A stretch of 46,620 nucleotides of DNA from Candidatus Levyibacteriota bacterium (lineage in GTDB: Bacteria; Patescibacteriota; Microgenomatia; Levybacterales; UBA12049), in NCBI GenBank assembly GCA_027334565.1, contig DAHWUP010000006.1, positions 1 through 46,620 of the forward strand, read 5' to 3'. Position numbers and translations under genes: made by a program. Each line of letters begins with the position of its first letter. Position 1 is the stretch's first letter. The notes below the pieces were generated by a model. It was not told the DNA's origin and did not search any database. It saw only the letters and a list, made by a program, of their open reading frames with translations. Of this stretch, positions 6,826 through 15,409 are shown in pieces.

Positions 6826-8562
6826 ATGGAAGTCGTAAATTATTTTACCACCGAAAACAAGAACGAAAACCCGGTTTTGATAATTGACTCAAGAGGCGAT
6901 ATCGGCGAAAAATTGGCGAGTAAAATCGCTGACAAATTAACAGTTATTGTATTAAGTAATTTGAAATTTGCAGCTATGGATAACGTAATCCCACTACCGT
7001 TTGACAAAGGATTGTCTCAAATCCCCCACAACGTTTTTTCCCAAGTAATCGTGATTGACGAAAGACTCGAGCTTGGTGATAAGAACCTTGGGAAATTAGT
7101 TAAGATAACCCAAAAAAACAAAACGCCACTGTTTATTGCGGCTGGCCGCCAATTTGTTACAGACAGCTTTTTTATTAAAAATATTTCTGCCAACGTGAAC
7201 ATTAAGCTTGGAATATTAGGTGATGTTTTTGCTACGGACAGAATAATAGATAAAAATAGCGATGTCGGATTTATTTTAGCAGAAGTTAAAAAATATGGAA
7301 AAATAGACATACCGGGAAACGGAACCATCGAACTCTTTCCGGTCTTCTTGGAAGATGCGGTAGATGCAATAATGGAAATATGTTTTTCCGGACTCCCGGA
7401 AAAGACATATTACATCTCACCCAAAAATAAGATAAGTTTTTTATCTTTTGCACTAACCCTCAAAAAGGTATATCCAGAAATAAAGCTAGATTTTGTAGAA
7501 GAAGGAAAGCGACGCATCTTTCAACCCCCAACATTAAAAGGAAAATATATTTTAGGCGATGACTATGATTTGGTTAAAGCCTTGAAGCAAATAAATTTTC
7601 AAGCAATGGAGCATTTTAATAAGCCGGAGATCGTTAAGAAAAATAGTTCCAAAACCTCAATTTTTTTAACCAGCCTATTCTTCTTATTTCTGCTTTGTTT
7701 GCCGTTGGTTACTACCCTAACCTGTTTATTTGTTGGAGAAACGTTAATCAATTATTCAAAAGAGGATCTGGTGCGAAACGATAGCCTACAGGCTGAAAGC
7801 AAATCAATTGTATCTTATCGAGTGTTATCGTTAGCCAGCATTTCGATGGACATATTAAGGCAAGAAGTTTCAACGTTTGTTCAAGTGAGCTTAATCGAAA
7901 GGCTGAGCGATAGTGTAGACACAAATTATCGTTTAAGCAAGAACCTGGTGTATTTTTCCAGGTTTATAAATAAAATTAACGTTGTGCTGGCCGGAAAATC
8001 CGCAAATCCAAATATTGATTTAGACGATGCCACCATGGCTTTTAAAAATTCATACTTGATGTTTAATGAACTGACCCCGACAGTTTATCCCCAGGATATA
8101 TCTCAGAAAGCGTCGACAATATATGCATTTACGTCTGCCACCGAAAATTTTTGGCCCGAGTTTTTTGGCTTTTTCGGTACGAAAAAATATTTAATTTTAA
8201 TTGAAGACAATACTCAGAATGCTTCGGCAAGCGGTTCGGTAAATAATTACTTCATAATCGGTTTTGATAAGGGAAAAGTTACCAAATACGATTTTGGCTT
8301 CGCTTTGCCTAAAAATGCTACCGACTCAGCTATGCTGCAAGAAATAACTACACTCCAAAATTTTGACGGAATTATCAAAGTGACGGACGATAAGACAACA
8401 GGAAGCCTTATTAACGAAATATCAAAGTTTTCTGCAAAAGGAGAGAGTAAAATTACTTTAGATTCTTTATATCTTTTAATAAGCAGCCTAGAAAATCAGC
8501 AACTGAAATTAACAGTTGATGATCCAGCCGAACAAGCAGCGTTATCGGCGCTTTTAAGGTGA
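6826..8562 (+). CDS. Pseudo-epimerase/DUF4012 fusion, membrane protein
   Basis: The ORF track starts at a TTG; the adjacent ATG at 6826 is more likely, giving 578 residues. Residues 1-270 resemble a nucleotide-sugar epimerase/SDR Rossmann domain (VLIIDSRGDIGEKLASKIADKL; later VFLEDAVDAIMEI), but the glycine-rich loop is weak and no YxxxK pair is visible, so it may be non-catalytic. One membrane span follows at about 285-305 (FLTSLFFLFLLCLPLVTTLT). The outer part contains a helical region and then a stretch resembling DUF4012 (FFGTKKYLILIEDNTQNA...), but the usual RPTGGFIGS block is replaced. The protein ends soon after, so the DUF4012 part appears reduced. DUF4012 proteins are common in CPR and Actinobacteria and are of unknown function, often near glycan genes. 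The following 700 bases lack a clear gene. Confidence 0.6.
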   Translation: MEVVNYFTTENKNENPVLIIDSRGDIGEKLASKIADKLTVIVLSNLKFAAMDNVIPLPFDKGLSQIPHNVFSQVIVIDERLELGDKNLGKLVKITQKNKTPLFIAAGRQFVTDSFFIKNISANVNIKLGILGDVFATDRIIDKNSDVGFILAEVKKYGKIDIPGNGTIELFPVFLEDAVDAIMEICFSGLPEKTYYISPKNKISFLSFALTLKKVYPEIKLDFVEEGKRRIFQPPTLKGKYILGDDYDLVKALKQINFQAMEHFNKPEIVKKNSSKTSIFLTSLFFLFLLCLPLVTTLTCLFVGETLINYSKEDLVRNDSLQAESKSIVSYRVLSLASISMDILRQEVSTFVQVSLIERLSDSVDTNYRLSKNLVYFSRFINKINVVLAGKSANPNIDLDDATMAFKNSYLMFNELTPTVYPQDISQKASTIYAFTSATENFWPEFFGFFGTKKYLILIEDNTQNASASGSVNNYFIIGFDKGKVTKYDFGFALPKNATDSAMLQEITTLQNFDGIIKVTDDKTTGSLINEISKFSAKGESKITLDSLYLLISSLENQQLKLTVDDPAEQAALSALLR

Positions 8563-9271
8563 TATGAATCGATAGGTTTTAAGTTGCGTTTCGAATATTT
8601 TTTAACTTTTTAAAGCCTATGCCCCATTCAGATAGTCTTTTGAAGCATTTGAGAACAAAATAAAATTATTTTACGGATAGTTTCCTGAGATTAAAATTTA
8701 CACGCCTTTTTGTCTTGCATAAAAATGCATCAACAACGAAAGGGATAAAAACATCGCTTAAAAGCAAAATGTCTAAGATTTTAAAGGATTGTCCAACTAT
8801 ATTTACTGCCAAAAGAAATACAAACCAACCCTAAGTGAGCCTTTGTATTAACGCTGTCGTTAATGAATTATTAATTTGAATAGATTTCAATATTTTACTG
8901 AAAATTTGAAAACAATCGACTTGGCAGAATAACTCTACGCATAAATAAACAATAAATTTATAAGTATTATTTTCATGTGTCTTTTTAAACACTAATGTCG
9001 ATTTATCGGATAGAAAGTTAGTATTTGAGTTTATTGTATTGATCAGCATTCTAAATTATCTGCATTTTGGAAAAAAGCAACAAGAAATAACACATATAAT
9101 CCAAGGACAATACATTTATTTGTCCAAGATTATAATGATTTGTCCAACTTTAAATAAATAGTTGACAAAATTTTGTATCGGTATTTGTGGTTTTAAGGAT
9201 AAGGTTTTAAGAATGTTCAAATGTTAACACTAAACCTATTCTTATAATTTTCTGAGAACGGAGAGTAAATT
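8563..9271. other. AT-rich stretch without a convincing gene; short repeats
   Basis: This 709-base stretch holds no ORF with recognisable coding character. A 72-codon minus-strand frame (8831-9049) exists but its composition is low-complexity and I do not call it. Visible structure is as follows. A palindrome ATTAACG-ctgt-CGTTAAT lies at 8847-8864. TGTCCAA occurs at 8791, 9121 and 9141, and the last two are exactly 20 bases apart inside ATTTGTCCAA. A TTGACA at 9162-9167 has no good -10. A weak inverted repeat with a 27-base loop (8572-8582 with 8610-8620) follows the DUF4012 stop. It may be a regulatory region, an undetected RNA or eroded genes. Confidence 0.4.
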
Positions 9272-9496
9272 TTAAACCTCAATCGGTTTAGTTTTAATTA
9301 TTCTGGCCCCGGTTGTGCCAACCTTAATTTCTCCTCGAGGATCGTGTATAAAGATAGGAATTTCCTTTCCTTCCCTATCCATTATCCCGTGACCTTCGTT
9401 TAGGGCAATTCTTTCTCCCGGCGCAAGTGTAGCCGCCAACGGCTGTCGTTTTAATGCACCCCTCTTTTGGTATTGTTGTCCTTCAAGTGCTATCAT
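9272..9496 (-). CDS. Small hypothetical protein
   Basis: The 74-residue protein (MIALEGQQYQKRGALKRQPL...) is Gly-rich and mixed-charge with no membrane span. I do not recognise a family. The ORF is plausible because its ATG lies 8 bases below a -10-like TAAACT (9505-9510, minus strand), the spacing shared by many genes here, and because the residue composition is protein-like (FIHDPRGEIKVGTTGARII). It diverges from the regulator gene at 9612. There is no SD. Confidence 0.5.
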   Translation of the reverse strand: MIALEGQQYQKRGALKRQPLAATLAPGERIALNEGHGIMDREGKEIPIFIHDPRGEIKVGTTGARIIKTKPIEV

Positions 9497-9573
9497 ATTG
9501 AATTAGTTTAAAGTAGATCATCAAAACCAGCTTGACTATTCGCAGACTCGTTTTTGACAAAAACCTGACACCA

Positions 9574-9602
9574 TTGAATATCTTTCCTGTTCTTACTAAA
9601 AT
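9574..9602 (+). promoter_or_regulatory. Promoter of the STAND/OmpR-like regulator
   Basis: TTGAAT (9574-9579), a 17-base spacer and TAAAAT (9597-9602) form a good sigma-70 site. The -10 ends 9 bases before the ATG at 9612, so the leader would be about 2-3 bases. Confidence 0.65.
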
Positions 9603-9611
9603 AGACAGGTA

Positions 9612-10913
9612 ATGAATCAAAGTTCAATTCTTGGGAATCTCCCCTTAATTTTTAGATACGAGGACGCTAAAGAGTTGGGAAGCCACATAGTTAACCGTCG
9701 TTCAATAGTTCTGATCGGGATCAAAAGGGTCGGTATCGGGAGCTTCCTGAGTTTTTTTATCAACCGGAAGGACGTAATTAAGGCTTATATCCAGGATCCC
9801 GATGATTATCTATTTATTCCTGTTGATATGCACGACCTGATCGAATTAGAGGTTGCCCCTTTTTGGTCACTAACTTTAAAGAGAATTGTCGATGCGGTTG
9901 ACAGCTCAAGGGCAAGAGAAGAAACAAAAAAAGAAATTAGAGAGCTTTTCCTTGAAAGTATTCAGTTACAGAATCTATTCTTTACAATCGACAGCGTGCG
10001 CCGGTCGATTAAAAAAATTATCGATGAAGGCCTTATGCCAACTTTATTTTTCATAAGGTTTGACAGGCTTAAAAACTCGCTGACACCTGAGTTTTTTGCA
10101 AACCTTGAGGGATTAAGAGACTCTACTCATCAGCAACTTACGTATGTGTTTACCAGCTATTTGCCTTTTAGGAGGACGTTTCCTAATATTCTTACACAGG
10201 CCACCCTTTCGGTTTTAAATAAAAATGTATATTTGAAGCCCGCCAAGAAGGAGGACAGGGACTTAATTTTCAGATCGTATAAAAAAAGGTATGAAATAAA
10301 ACTTTCCAACGAGCTGGAAAAATATTTTTTAAATTTGGTCGACGGTCATTTCCAATACCTTCATTTGGGATTAATTTCTTTACATAATCCTCACCGGGAA
10401 ATAATAACGGAAGAAGATTTAAAAAAATATTTGCTTAACGATGAGGGTATCAAATTGCAGTCGGAGGAACTATGGGAATGTTTAAATCAAGATGAACAAA
10501 AAGCGCTGATTAAAATAGTTTCCGAAAAAAACATTGCCAGGGAAGAAAAATTCAAAACAATATATCTATGGAATGTCGGTTTCGTCAAAAGCGAAGGTAA
10601 AAAGTTAAAAATTTTTTCACCACTTTTTTCCTATTACGTTAAGGAGAGAATATTGGATAAATCAAAAGATAGCGGGGCGGAATTCAGCAAAAAGGAACTA
10701 ATATTTTTCGAATACCTTAAAAAAAATTTAAATGAAATTTGTGAAAGAGAAAGAATTATCGAGAATGTATGGTCCGAATCGTCCGAGTTGGGGATTTCCG
10801 ATTGGGCTATAGACAAGCTCGCGGCAAGGGTTAGAACGAAACTGAAAATGCAAAATAACCAATATGAACTTCAAACCGTTAAGACCAGAGGCTTCAAATT
10901 GACCGAGGTCTAG
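9612..10913 (+). CDS. STAND/AAA-like ATPase-derived regulator with OmpR-type winged helix
   Basis: The 433-residue protein has an N-terminal NTPase-like domain followed by a linker and a C-terminal winged helix. The presumed P-loop IGIKRVGIGSFLSFF aligns with GPRRVGKTSLL of archaeal-type/STAND ATPases, but the catalytic Lys-Thr pair is replaced by Ile-Gly. A hydrophobic strand ending in Asp (TLFFIRFDRL, near residue 155) could be the Walker B, and YVFTSYLPF resembles the following sensor strand. The last ~90 residues (FSKKELIFFEYLKKN ... VKTRGFKLTEV) match the Trans_reg_C/OmpR-PhoB winged helix ending in the RGxGY-like wing. It is probably a DNA-binding transcriptional regulator without normal ATPase activity. 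It has its own near-leaderless promoter and is separated from valS by a promoter. Its target is unknown. Confidence 0.65.
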   Translation: MNQSSILGNLPLIFRYEDAKELGSHIVNRRSIVLIGIKRVGIGSFLSFFINRKDVIKAYIQDPDDYLFIPVDMHDLIELEVAPFWSLTLKRIVDAVDSSRAREETKKEIRELFLESIQLQNLFFTIDSVRRSIKKIIDEGLMPTLFFIRFDRLKNSLTPEFFANLEGLRDSTHQQLTYVFTSYLPFRRTFPNILTQATLSVLNKNVYLKPAKKEDRDLIFRSYKKRYEIKLSNELEKYFLNLVDGHFQYLHLGLISLHNPHREIITEEDLKKYLLNDEGIKLQSEELWECLNQDEQKALIKIVSEKNIAREEKFKTIYLWNVGFVKSEGKKLKIFSPLFSYYVKERILDKSKDSGAEFSKKELIFFEYLKKNLNEICERERIIENVWSESSELGISDWAIDKLAARVRTKLKMQNNQYELQTVKTRGFKLTEV

Positions 10914-10943
10914 TTGGACGACCCTCGTGGCTTATGTTAGAAT
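10914..10943 (+). promoter_or_regulatory. valS promoter
   Basis: TTGGAC (10914-10919), an 18-base spacer and extended -10 TGTTAGAAT (10935-10943) lie upstream. The -10 ends 6 bases before the valS ATG, so transcription should start at the A of the start codon. It overlaps the last codons of the preceding gene. Confidence 0.7.
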
Positions 10944-10949
10944 AACTTC

Positions 10950-13127
10950 ATGGATAAGGTCTATAACCAAAAAGGGGTTGAGGAAAGAATTTATCGACAA
11001 TGGGAAGAAAGAGGGTATTTTTCACCCAATAAAGATAAAACCGGTAAGGAATATTCAATAATCTTACCACCAACCAACGCCAACGGAGCACTTCATTTCG
11101 GTCATGCGATGTATGTGGTTGAAGATATATTAATTCGTTTTCACCGAATGAAAGGGCTTAACGTCTTGTGGCTTCCCGGAACGGACCATGCCGGAATTGA
11201 AACCCAGTTTGTTTTCGAAAAAAAACTTAAAGAAATAGGAAAATCTAGATTCGATTTTGACAAAGACACTTTATACGAGATGATTAAGCAATATGTTGAT
11301 CAGAATCGTGGAGGGATCGAAAAGCAATTAAGAAGCCTGGGGTTTTCTCTGGACTGGACAAAAGAGAAATACACGCTCGATGAGGATATAGTTAAAATTG
11401 TTTATGATACTTTTAAAAAATTATTCGACGATGGATTGATTTACCGCGCAGAAAAATTGGTTAATTATTGTACTTTTGACGGAACCTCCTTCTCGGACCT
11501 AGAGGTAGTTTATGAGGAAAGGAAAGACCCGTTATATTATATAAAATACGGCCCTTTAGTTTTGGCAACAACCAGGCCCGAAACAAAATTTGGCGATACC
11601 GCTGTAGCCGTAAACCCCGATGATCAACGGTTCCGAAAATATATCGGAAAGGAAATCGAGATTGAAACGGTCTTGGGGAAGACCAACATGAAAGTGATCG
11701 CCGATAAAATGGTGGATATGGGATTTGGAACGGGGGTAGTAAAAATAACACCTGCCCATGATTTTGATGATTATGAAGTTTCTTTAAGACATAACCTGCC
11801 TATGGTGCGAGTCATAAATTATGACGGCACTATGAACGAAAAAGCGGGGAAGTTTAAAGGCATGTATGTTAAGCAAGCCAGAAAAGCAATTGTTGAGGAA
11901 ATGCAAAAAAAAGAGTTAATAGACCACATAGACGAAAACTATGTCCACCGGATCGGACTTTGTTATAAATGTAAAAATCCGATAGAGCCACTGCCATTAG
12001 AACAATGGTTTATAAATATGCAGCCATTAAAAAAAGATGCTGTCGGAGCGGTTAAGAAAGGTTTAATTAAAATTCATCCCAAAAAATTCGAAAAAACTTA
12101 TTACCAGATTATCGATAATTATAAGGATTGGAACATCTCAAGACAAATAGTCTGGGGAATAAAAATTCCCGCCTGGAAATGTAGAGAATGTCAGAAATGG
12201 ACCGTTACTAACGGAGAAGCTCCGGAAAAATGTGCGAACTGCGCATCCAAAAAAATTTTTCAAGATCCGGATACCTTTGACACCTGGTTTTCTTCAGGTC
12301 AGTGGCCCTATGCGACTTTAAAAACGACAAATAGTTTAAAATTTTATCCGACTTCGGTCATGGAGACCGGTTACGATATTTTGCGTGCTTGGGTTGTAAG
12401 GATGACAATGCTCGGTATCTATATTCAAAAGAGACTTGGCGTCGAGAATAAGGAAAAACAAATTCCTTTTCGGAATGTGGTTCTACACGGTTTGGTTAAT
12501 GATCCGTTTGGCAAGAAAATGAGTAAGTCCAAAGGTAATGTGATTAATCCCATTGATCTGGTGGACCAGTATGGAGCGGATGCTGTCAGGTTTGCGCTTG
12601 TTTACGGTACCGCCTTAGGAAACGACCAGTCGCTTTCTTACCCAAAGCTTGATGCAATGCGAAAATTTACCAACAAACTCTGGAACATGGCAAGACTAAT
12701 TGAATTGAAAAGGGCCCAAGCCAAATGGAGCTCAGCTAGCTTCTATGGGTTCGACGATTTAAGAAATCTTAAGCTGAATAAATCTGATAAAGAATGGATT
12801 GAAAAAGTGGAAGCTCTCTCCGAAAACGTAACGAAGCTTATTGATAAATATGATTTTAATCATGCATCACAAAATTTATATGAATTTACCTGGCACCAAT
12901 TTGCCGATATTTACCTTGAAGATGTAAAAAAAAGGATAAACGAAGAATTTAACGCAAGTATTGACCCTGCTTCGATGATTGTACTTGAATCGTTATATTT
13001 GGTCCTGCTTAAATTGTTACATCCGTTTGTGCCATTTGTCACAGAAGAAATTTATAAAAGGTTATGGGGAAAAGATGATTACCTTATTGTCAGTAAATGG
13101 CCTTATGATGAAAAAACCAAAGATTAA
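10950..13127 (+). CDS. valS: Valyl-tRNA synthetase
   Basis: This 725-residue class I synthetase charges tRNA-Val. The HIGH motif appears as HFGH (49-52) after PPTNANGAL, the ValRS-type GTDHAGIETQ follows, the CP1 editing domain has LATTRPETKFGDTAVAVNP, and KMSKS is intact (KKMSKSKGNVINP, about residue 525). Two Cys-rich knuckles are visible (LCYKCKNPIEPLP and WKCRECQKW...CANCASK), the second inserted before DTWFSSGQWP. At 725 residues it is clearly shorter than the E. coli enzyme (about 950) because the C-terminal coiled-coil tRNA-binding extension is absent; the anticodon-binding helical domain ends the protein. The downstream TPR gene overlaps the last 23 bases. Confidence 0.95.
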   Translation: MDKVYNQKGVEERIYRQWEERGYFSPNKDKTGKEYSIILPPTNANGALHFGHAMYVVEDILIRFHRMKGLNVLWLPGTDHAGIETQFVFEKKLKEIGKSRFDFDKDTLYEMIKQYVDQNRGGIEKQLRSLGFSLDWTKEKYTLDEDIVKIVYDTFKKLFDDGLIYRAEKLVNYCTFDGTSFSDLEVVYEERKDPLYYIKYGPLVLATTRPETKFGDTAVAVNPDDQRFRKYIGKEIEIETVLGKTNMKVIADKMVDMGFGTGVVKITPAHDFDDYEVSLRHNLPMVRVINYDGTMNEKAGKFKGMYVKQARKAIVEEMQKKELIDHIDENYVHRIGLCYKCKNPIEPLPLEQWFINMQPLKKDAVGAVKKGLIKIHPKKFEKTYYQIIDNYKDWNISRQIVWGIKIPAWKCRECQKWTVTNGEAPEKCANCASKKIFQDPDTFDTWFSSGQWPYATLKTTNSLKFYPTSVMETGYDILRAWVVRMTMLGIYIQKRLGVENKEKQIPFRNVVLHGLVNDPFGKKMSKSKGNVINPIDLVDQYGADAVRFALVYGTALGNDQSLSYPKLDAMRKFTNKLWNMARLIELKRAQAKWSSASFYGFDDLRNLKLNKSDKEWIEKVEALSENVTKLIDKYDFNHASQNLYEFTWHQFADIYLEDVKKRINEEFNASIDPASMIVLESLYLVLLKLLHPFVPFVTEEIYKRLWGKDDYLIVSKWPYDEKTKD

Positions 13128-13530
13128 TATTCAGGAATTCCCGAAGATATTCCGAACAATTCCCGAAAACAAATTGTTTAAAAAGGCGCTGAAATCCAAA
13201 ACGTTTAAATATTTGTCGCTGGGATTTATCTCGGTTTTGTGTATATTGCTGGCTTTATCGATAATAATCATTGGAACAGTAGTCTACAGAAATGTAAGTA
13301 TACTAATCCAAACTTCAAATCAAAGAAAGGAAATCAGAGACAAGATAGCTTTTTGGCAATCGGTCGTAGAAAAATACCCGGCGTATAAAGACGCCTATTT
13401 TCAAATAGCGGCTCTGGAGTATCGGCTTGGGGACTTTGAAAATGCAAGACAAGCTAACAATAAAGCATTGCTGCTTGACCCGAGTTTTAAAAATGCAGAG
13501 GAATTGGAGAGTTTGTTAAATGGCAATTAG
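13105..13530 (+). CDS. Membrane-anchored TPR-like protein
   Basis: The ORF-track start (12979) lies deep inside valS; the ATG ATG at 13105 is the likely start, giving 141 residues (MMKKPKINIQEFPK). A membrane span runs from about residue 36 to 62 (LSLGFISVLCILLALSIIIIGTVVY). A short tetratricopeptide-like helical pair follows (YKDAYFQIAALEYRLGDFENARQANNKALLLDPSFKNAEEL). The topology is uncertain. It is probably a scaffold; function unknown. It overlaps valS by 23 bases, so it is co-transcribed, and its stop overlaps the convergent rplY stop by 4 bases (TTAG). Confidence 0.75.
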   Translation: MMKKPKINIQEFPKIFRTIPENKLFKKALKSKTFKYLSLGFISVLCILLALSIIIIGTVVYRNVSILIQTSNQRKEIRDKIAFWQSVVEKYPAYKDAYFQIAALEYRLGDFENARQANNKALLLDPSFKNAEELESLLNGN

Positions 13531-14261
13531 GACTTTGCGGCGTCCACCGGTTGTTTAGAAGCTTCCGGCTGTGTTGCTGCACCTTCTGGCTGAGAAGCTT
13601 GCGCTTCGGTTGTTTCGCCTTCGGCACCTTCGACAGCCACTTCTCCGGCTTCAGCTTTGGCTGCTTCCGCTGCCTCTTTTTCCGCCGCTGCCTCTTCTTG
13701 AGCCTCCTTGGTTATCAGTTCGGCAATTTTTGAGACCACTTGCTCTTTATCGGTTAACACTTCAACCCCCGCAGGAACTTTAAGGTCGGCGACAGTTATT
13801 TGTTCGTCAATATTGGATAGACGTTCGACATTTACTTCTATTTTTTCCGGTAATTCCTCGGGAAGTGCTTCAACTTCAATTTCCGACAAGATGTTCATTA
13901 AAAGCCCTACTTTATCTATAACCGCTTTCGGTTCGCCTACGATTTCCAGGGGAACAGCCGCTTTAACTTTTTCTTTAAGATTAACGGCATAAAAGTCCGT
14001 ATGCAGAATTTGATTCCTGAAGTTTTTGTTTACGTTTTGGATTAGGACCGGAATGATTTGTTCCCCGATTGTTAAATCAACGAGTCCGGTTTCCCCGACC
14101 TCAGCGTAAACTTTTAAAAACTCGTCCTGTTTTGTTTGAACGGATTGTGACTTGATCGTTTTCCCATAGACGTTTCCGGGAATAATCCCCTCGCGCCTTA
14201 ATTTTTTAACTTTTTTGCCTAAAACCTTTCTTTTTTCCGCCAAAAGCTTGGTGTGTTTCAT
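13527..14261 (-). CDS. rplY: 50S ribosomal protein L25, CTC form
   Basis: The 244-residue protein has the N-terminal 5S rRNA-binding L25 domain (REGIIPGNVYGK, then ILHTDFYAVNL) and the longer CTC-type C-terminal beta domain (EALPEELPEKIEVNVERL). It ends in a ~55-residue Ala/Glu-rich tail (from about residue 188) that is low complexity and probably disordered. L25/CTC binds 5S rRNA in the large subunit. The gene converges on the TPR gene with overlapping stops and diverges from ruvC; the two divergent promoters lie side by side in a 55-base gap. Confidence 0.92.
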   Translation of the reverse strand: MKHTKLLAEKRKVLGKKVKKLRREGIIPGNVYGKTIKSQSVQTKQDEFLKVYAEVGETGLVDLTIGEQIIPVLIQNVNKNFRNQILHTDFYAVNLKEKVKAAVPLEIVGEPKAVIDKVGLLMNILSEIEVEALPEELPEKIEVNVERLSNIDEQITVADLKVPAGVEVLTDKEQVVSKIAELITKEAQEEAAAEKEAAEAAKAEAGEVAVEGAEGETTEAQASQPEGAATQPEASKQPVDAAKS

Positions 14262-14269
14262 AAGATGAT

Positions 14270-14298
14270 ATTTTATCCTAAAATGACTTTAAACTCAA
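14270..14298 (-). promoter_or_regulatory. rplY promoter
   Basis: On the minus strand TTGAGT (14293-14298), a 17-base spacer and TAAAAT (14270-14275) end 8 bases before the rplY ATG. The -35 lies only 6 bases from the ruvC -10 on the other strand, so the divergent promoters may interfere. Confidence 0.65.
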
Positions 14299-14301
14299 GT
14301 G

Positions 14302-14310
14302 TGATATTAT
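14302..14310 (+). promoter_or_regulatory. ruvC extended -10, leaderless
   Basis: TGATATTAT is a TGn extended -10 ending 6 bases before the ruvC ATG; the transcript should begin at the start codon. No clear -35 is seen. Confidence 0.6.
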
Positions 14311-14316
14311 TGGGAT

Positions 14317-14805
14317 ATGAAAATTTTAGGGATTGATCCGGGAATAGGAAGATGCGGATGGGGAATGGTCGAAAGCGAGAAGGGTAAGGCAAAGATAATA
14401 AATTGCGGTTGTATCGAAACGCCCAGCAAGTCTGAAATACCGCAAAGATTAATCACGGTTTACGAAGAGATATTAAAGATCATTGGAAATTATTCCCCTG
14501 ACGGTATGGCAATCGAAGAACTCTTTTTCAACACTAATGCCAAAACAGCTTTTGCGGTCGGTCAAGCAAGAGGGGTAGTATTGTTGGCGGCTGCGAAAAA
14601 TAAATTACCTATTTTTATTTATACGCCTCTTCAGGTAAAAATAGCACTTACCGGCTATGGTCGGGCGGAAAAAAATCAAGTGGGTCAGATGGTAAGAATT
14701 TTATTGAATTTAAAATCGGTACCCAAACCGGATGATGCCGCAGATGCCTTGGCAATTGCCTTAACCCATGTTTTTTCCAATAAATATAGGAAAATCGTTG
14801 ACTAG
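14317..14805 (+). CDS. ruvC: Holliday junction resolvase RuvC
   Basis: The 162-residue enzyme has the RNase H-fold acidic tetrad visible as D7 (GIDPGIGRCGWG), E67 (AIEELFFNTN), D140 and D143 (PKPDDAADALAIALTH). It cuts four-way junctions as a dimer. The length is normal. ruvA and ruvB follow on the same strand, giving a complete RuvABC set, although ruvA has its own extended -10 inside the 25-base gap. The gene diverges from rplY. Confidence 0.96.
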   Translation: MKILGIDPGIGRCGWGMVESEKGKAKIINCGCIETPSKSEIPQRLITVYEEILKIIGNYSPDGMAIEELFFNTNAKTAFAVGQARGVVLLAAAKNKLPIFIYTPLQVKIALTGYGRAEKNQVGQMVRILLNLKSVPKPDDAADALAIALTHVFSNKYRKIVD

Positions 14806-14810
14806 CTTTG

Positions 14811-14819
14811 TGCTATAAT
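14811..14819 (+). promoter_or_regulatory. ruvA extended -10
   Basis: TGCTATAAT is a perfect -10 with TGn extension, 11 bases before the ruvA ATG, so the predicted leader is about 4-5 bases. The -35 region is poor. It would allow ruvAB expression apart from ruvC. Confidence 0.65.
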
Positions 14820-14830
14820 CTAAGCACTTT

Positions 14831-15409
14831 ATGATCGGGTTTCTAAATGGCGAGATTGAGCTTTTGTTAAGACCGCATGTTATTGTTAACGTTGGAGGGA
14901 TAGGCTATAAGGTTCTCGTTCCTGAAAATGTATATTCCAATTTTAAGCCCGGAGATAAAGTGAAATTATTTATCTATACTTACGTCAGGGAAGATGAAAT
15001 TTCGCTTTTCGGTTTTATTAAACCTGAGGATTTAAGATTATTTGAGAATTTGTTACTTGTTTCTGGCATCGGACCCAAGACCGCACTAAATATTTTCTCA
15101 TTCGGCACGAGGGCGGATATTGAAAATGCGATTATCAAAGGTGATGTTACGTTTTTCACATCTGTCCCGCGCCTTGGGACGAAAAATGCGCAGAAGATAA
15201 TTATCGAATTAAAAAACAAAATGGGAGGCTTGGCTGCCCTGGATCTTTCCGGAAAGGACTTTGAGCAAAATAAAGAAGTGGTCGAAGCTTTGAAAGCCTT
15301 CGGGTTTTCGGCAAGCGAATCGCATAAAGCGCTTAGGGAAATTAAGCAACAGGATCTTTCAACGGAAGAAAAAATACGGTTAGCGTTAAAGTCGCTGGGT
15401 AAACAATGA
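14831..15409 (+). CDS. ruvA: Holliday junction DNA helicase subunit RuvA
   Basis: The 192-residue protein has the N-terminal OB-fold domain ([28 protein letters not shown]), central helix-hairpin-helix motifs ([16 protein letters not shown] and [20 protein letters not shown]) and the C-terminal three-helix domain that contacts RuvB ([20 protein letters not shown]). It binds the four-way junction as a tetramer and recruits RuvB. The end overlaps ruvB by 4 bases (ATGA), so translation is coupled. Confidence 0.96.
   Translation: MIGFLNGEIELLLRPHVIVNVGGIGYKVLVPENVYSNFKPGDKVKLFIYTYVREDEISLFGFIKPEDLRLFENLLLVSGIGPKTALNIFSFGTRADIENAIIKGDVTFFTSVPRLGTKNAQKIIIELKNKMGGLAALDLSGKDFEQNKEVVEALKAFGFSASESHKALREIKQQDLSTEEKIRLALKSLGKQ

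Noticed and set aside
8831-9049. 72-codon minus-strand ORF, with a possible GATAAT 5 bases before its ATG.
   Set aside because: Low-complexity Asn/Phe/Leu composition, no family, and inside an AT-rich stretch where such ORFs arise by chance.
12979-13104. Upstream extension of the TPR gene into valS.
   Set aside because: Its translation is Cys/Tyr-rich out-of-frame valS sequence; ATG 13105 gives a clean membrane-protein N-terminus.
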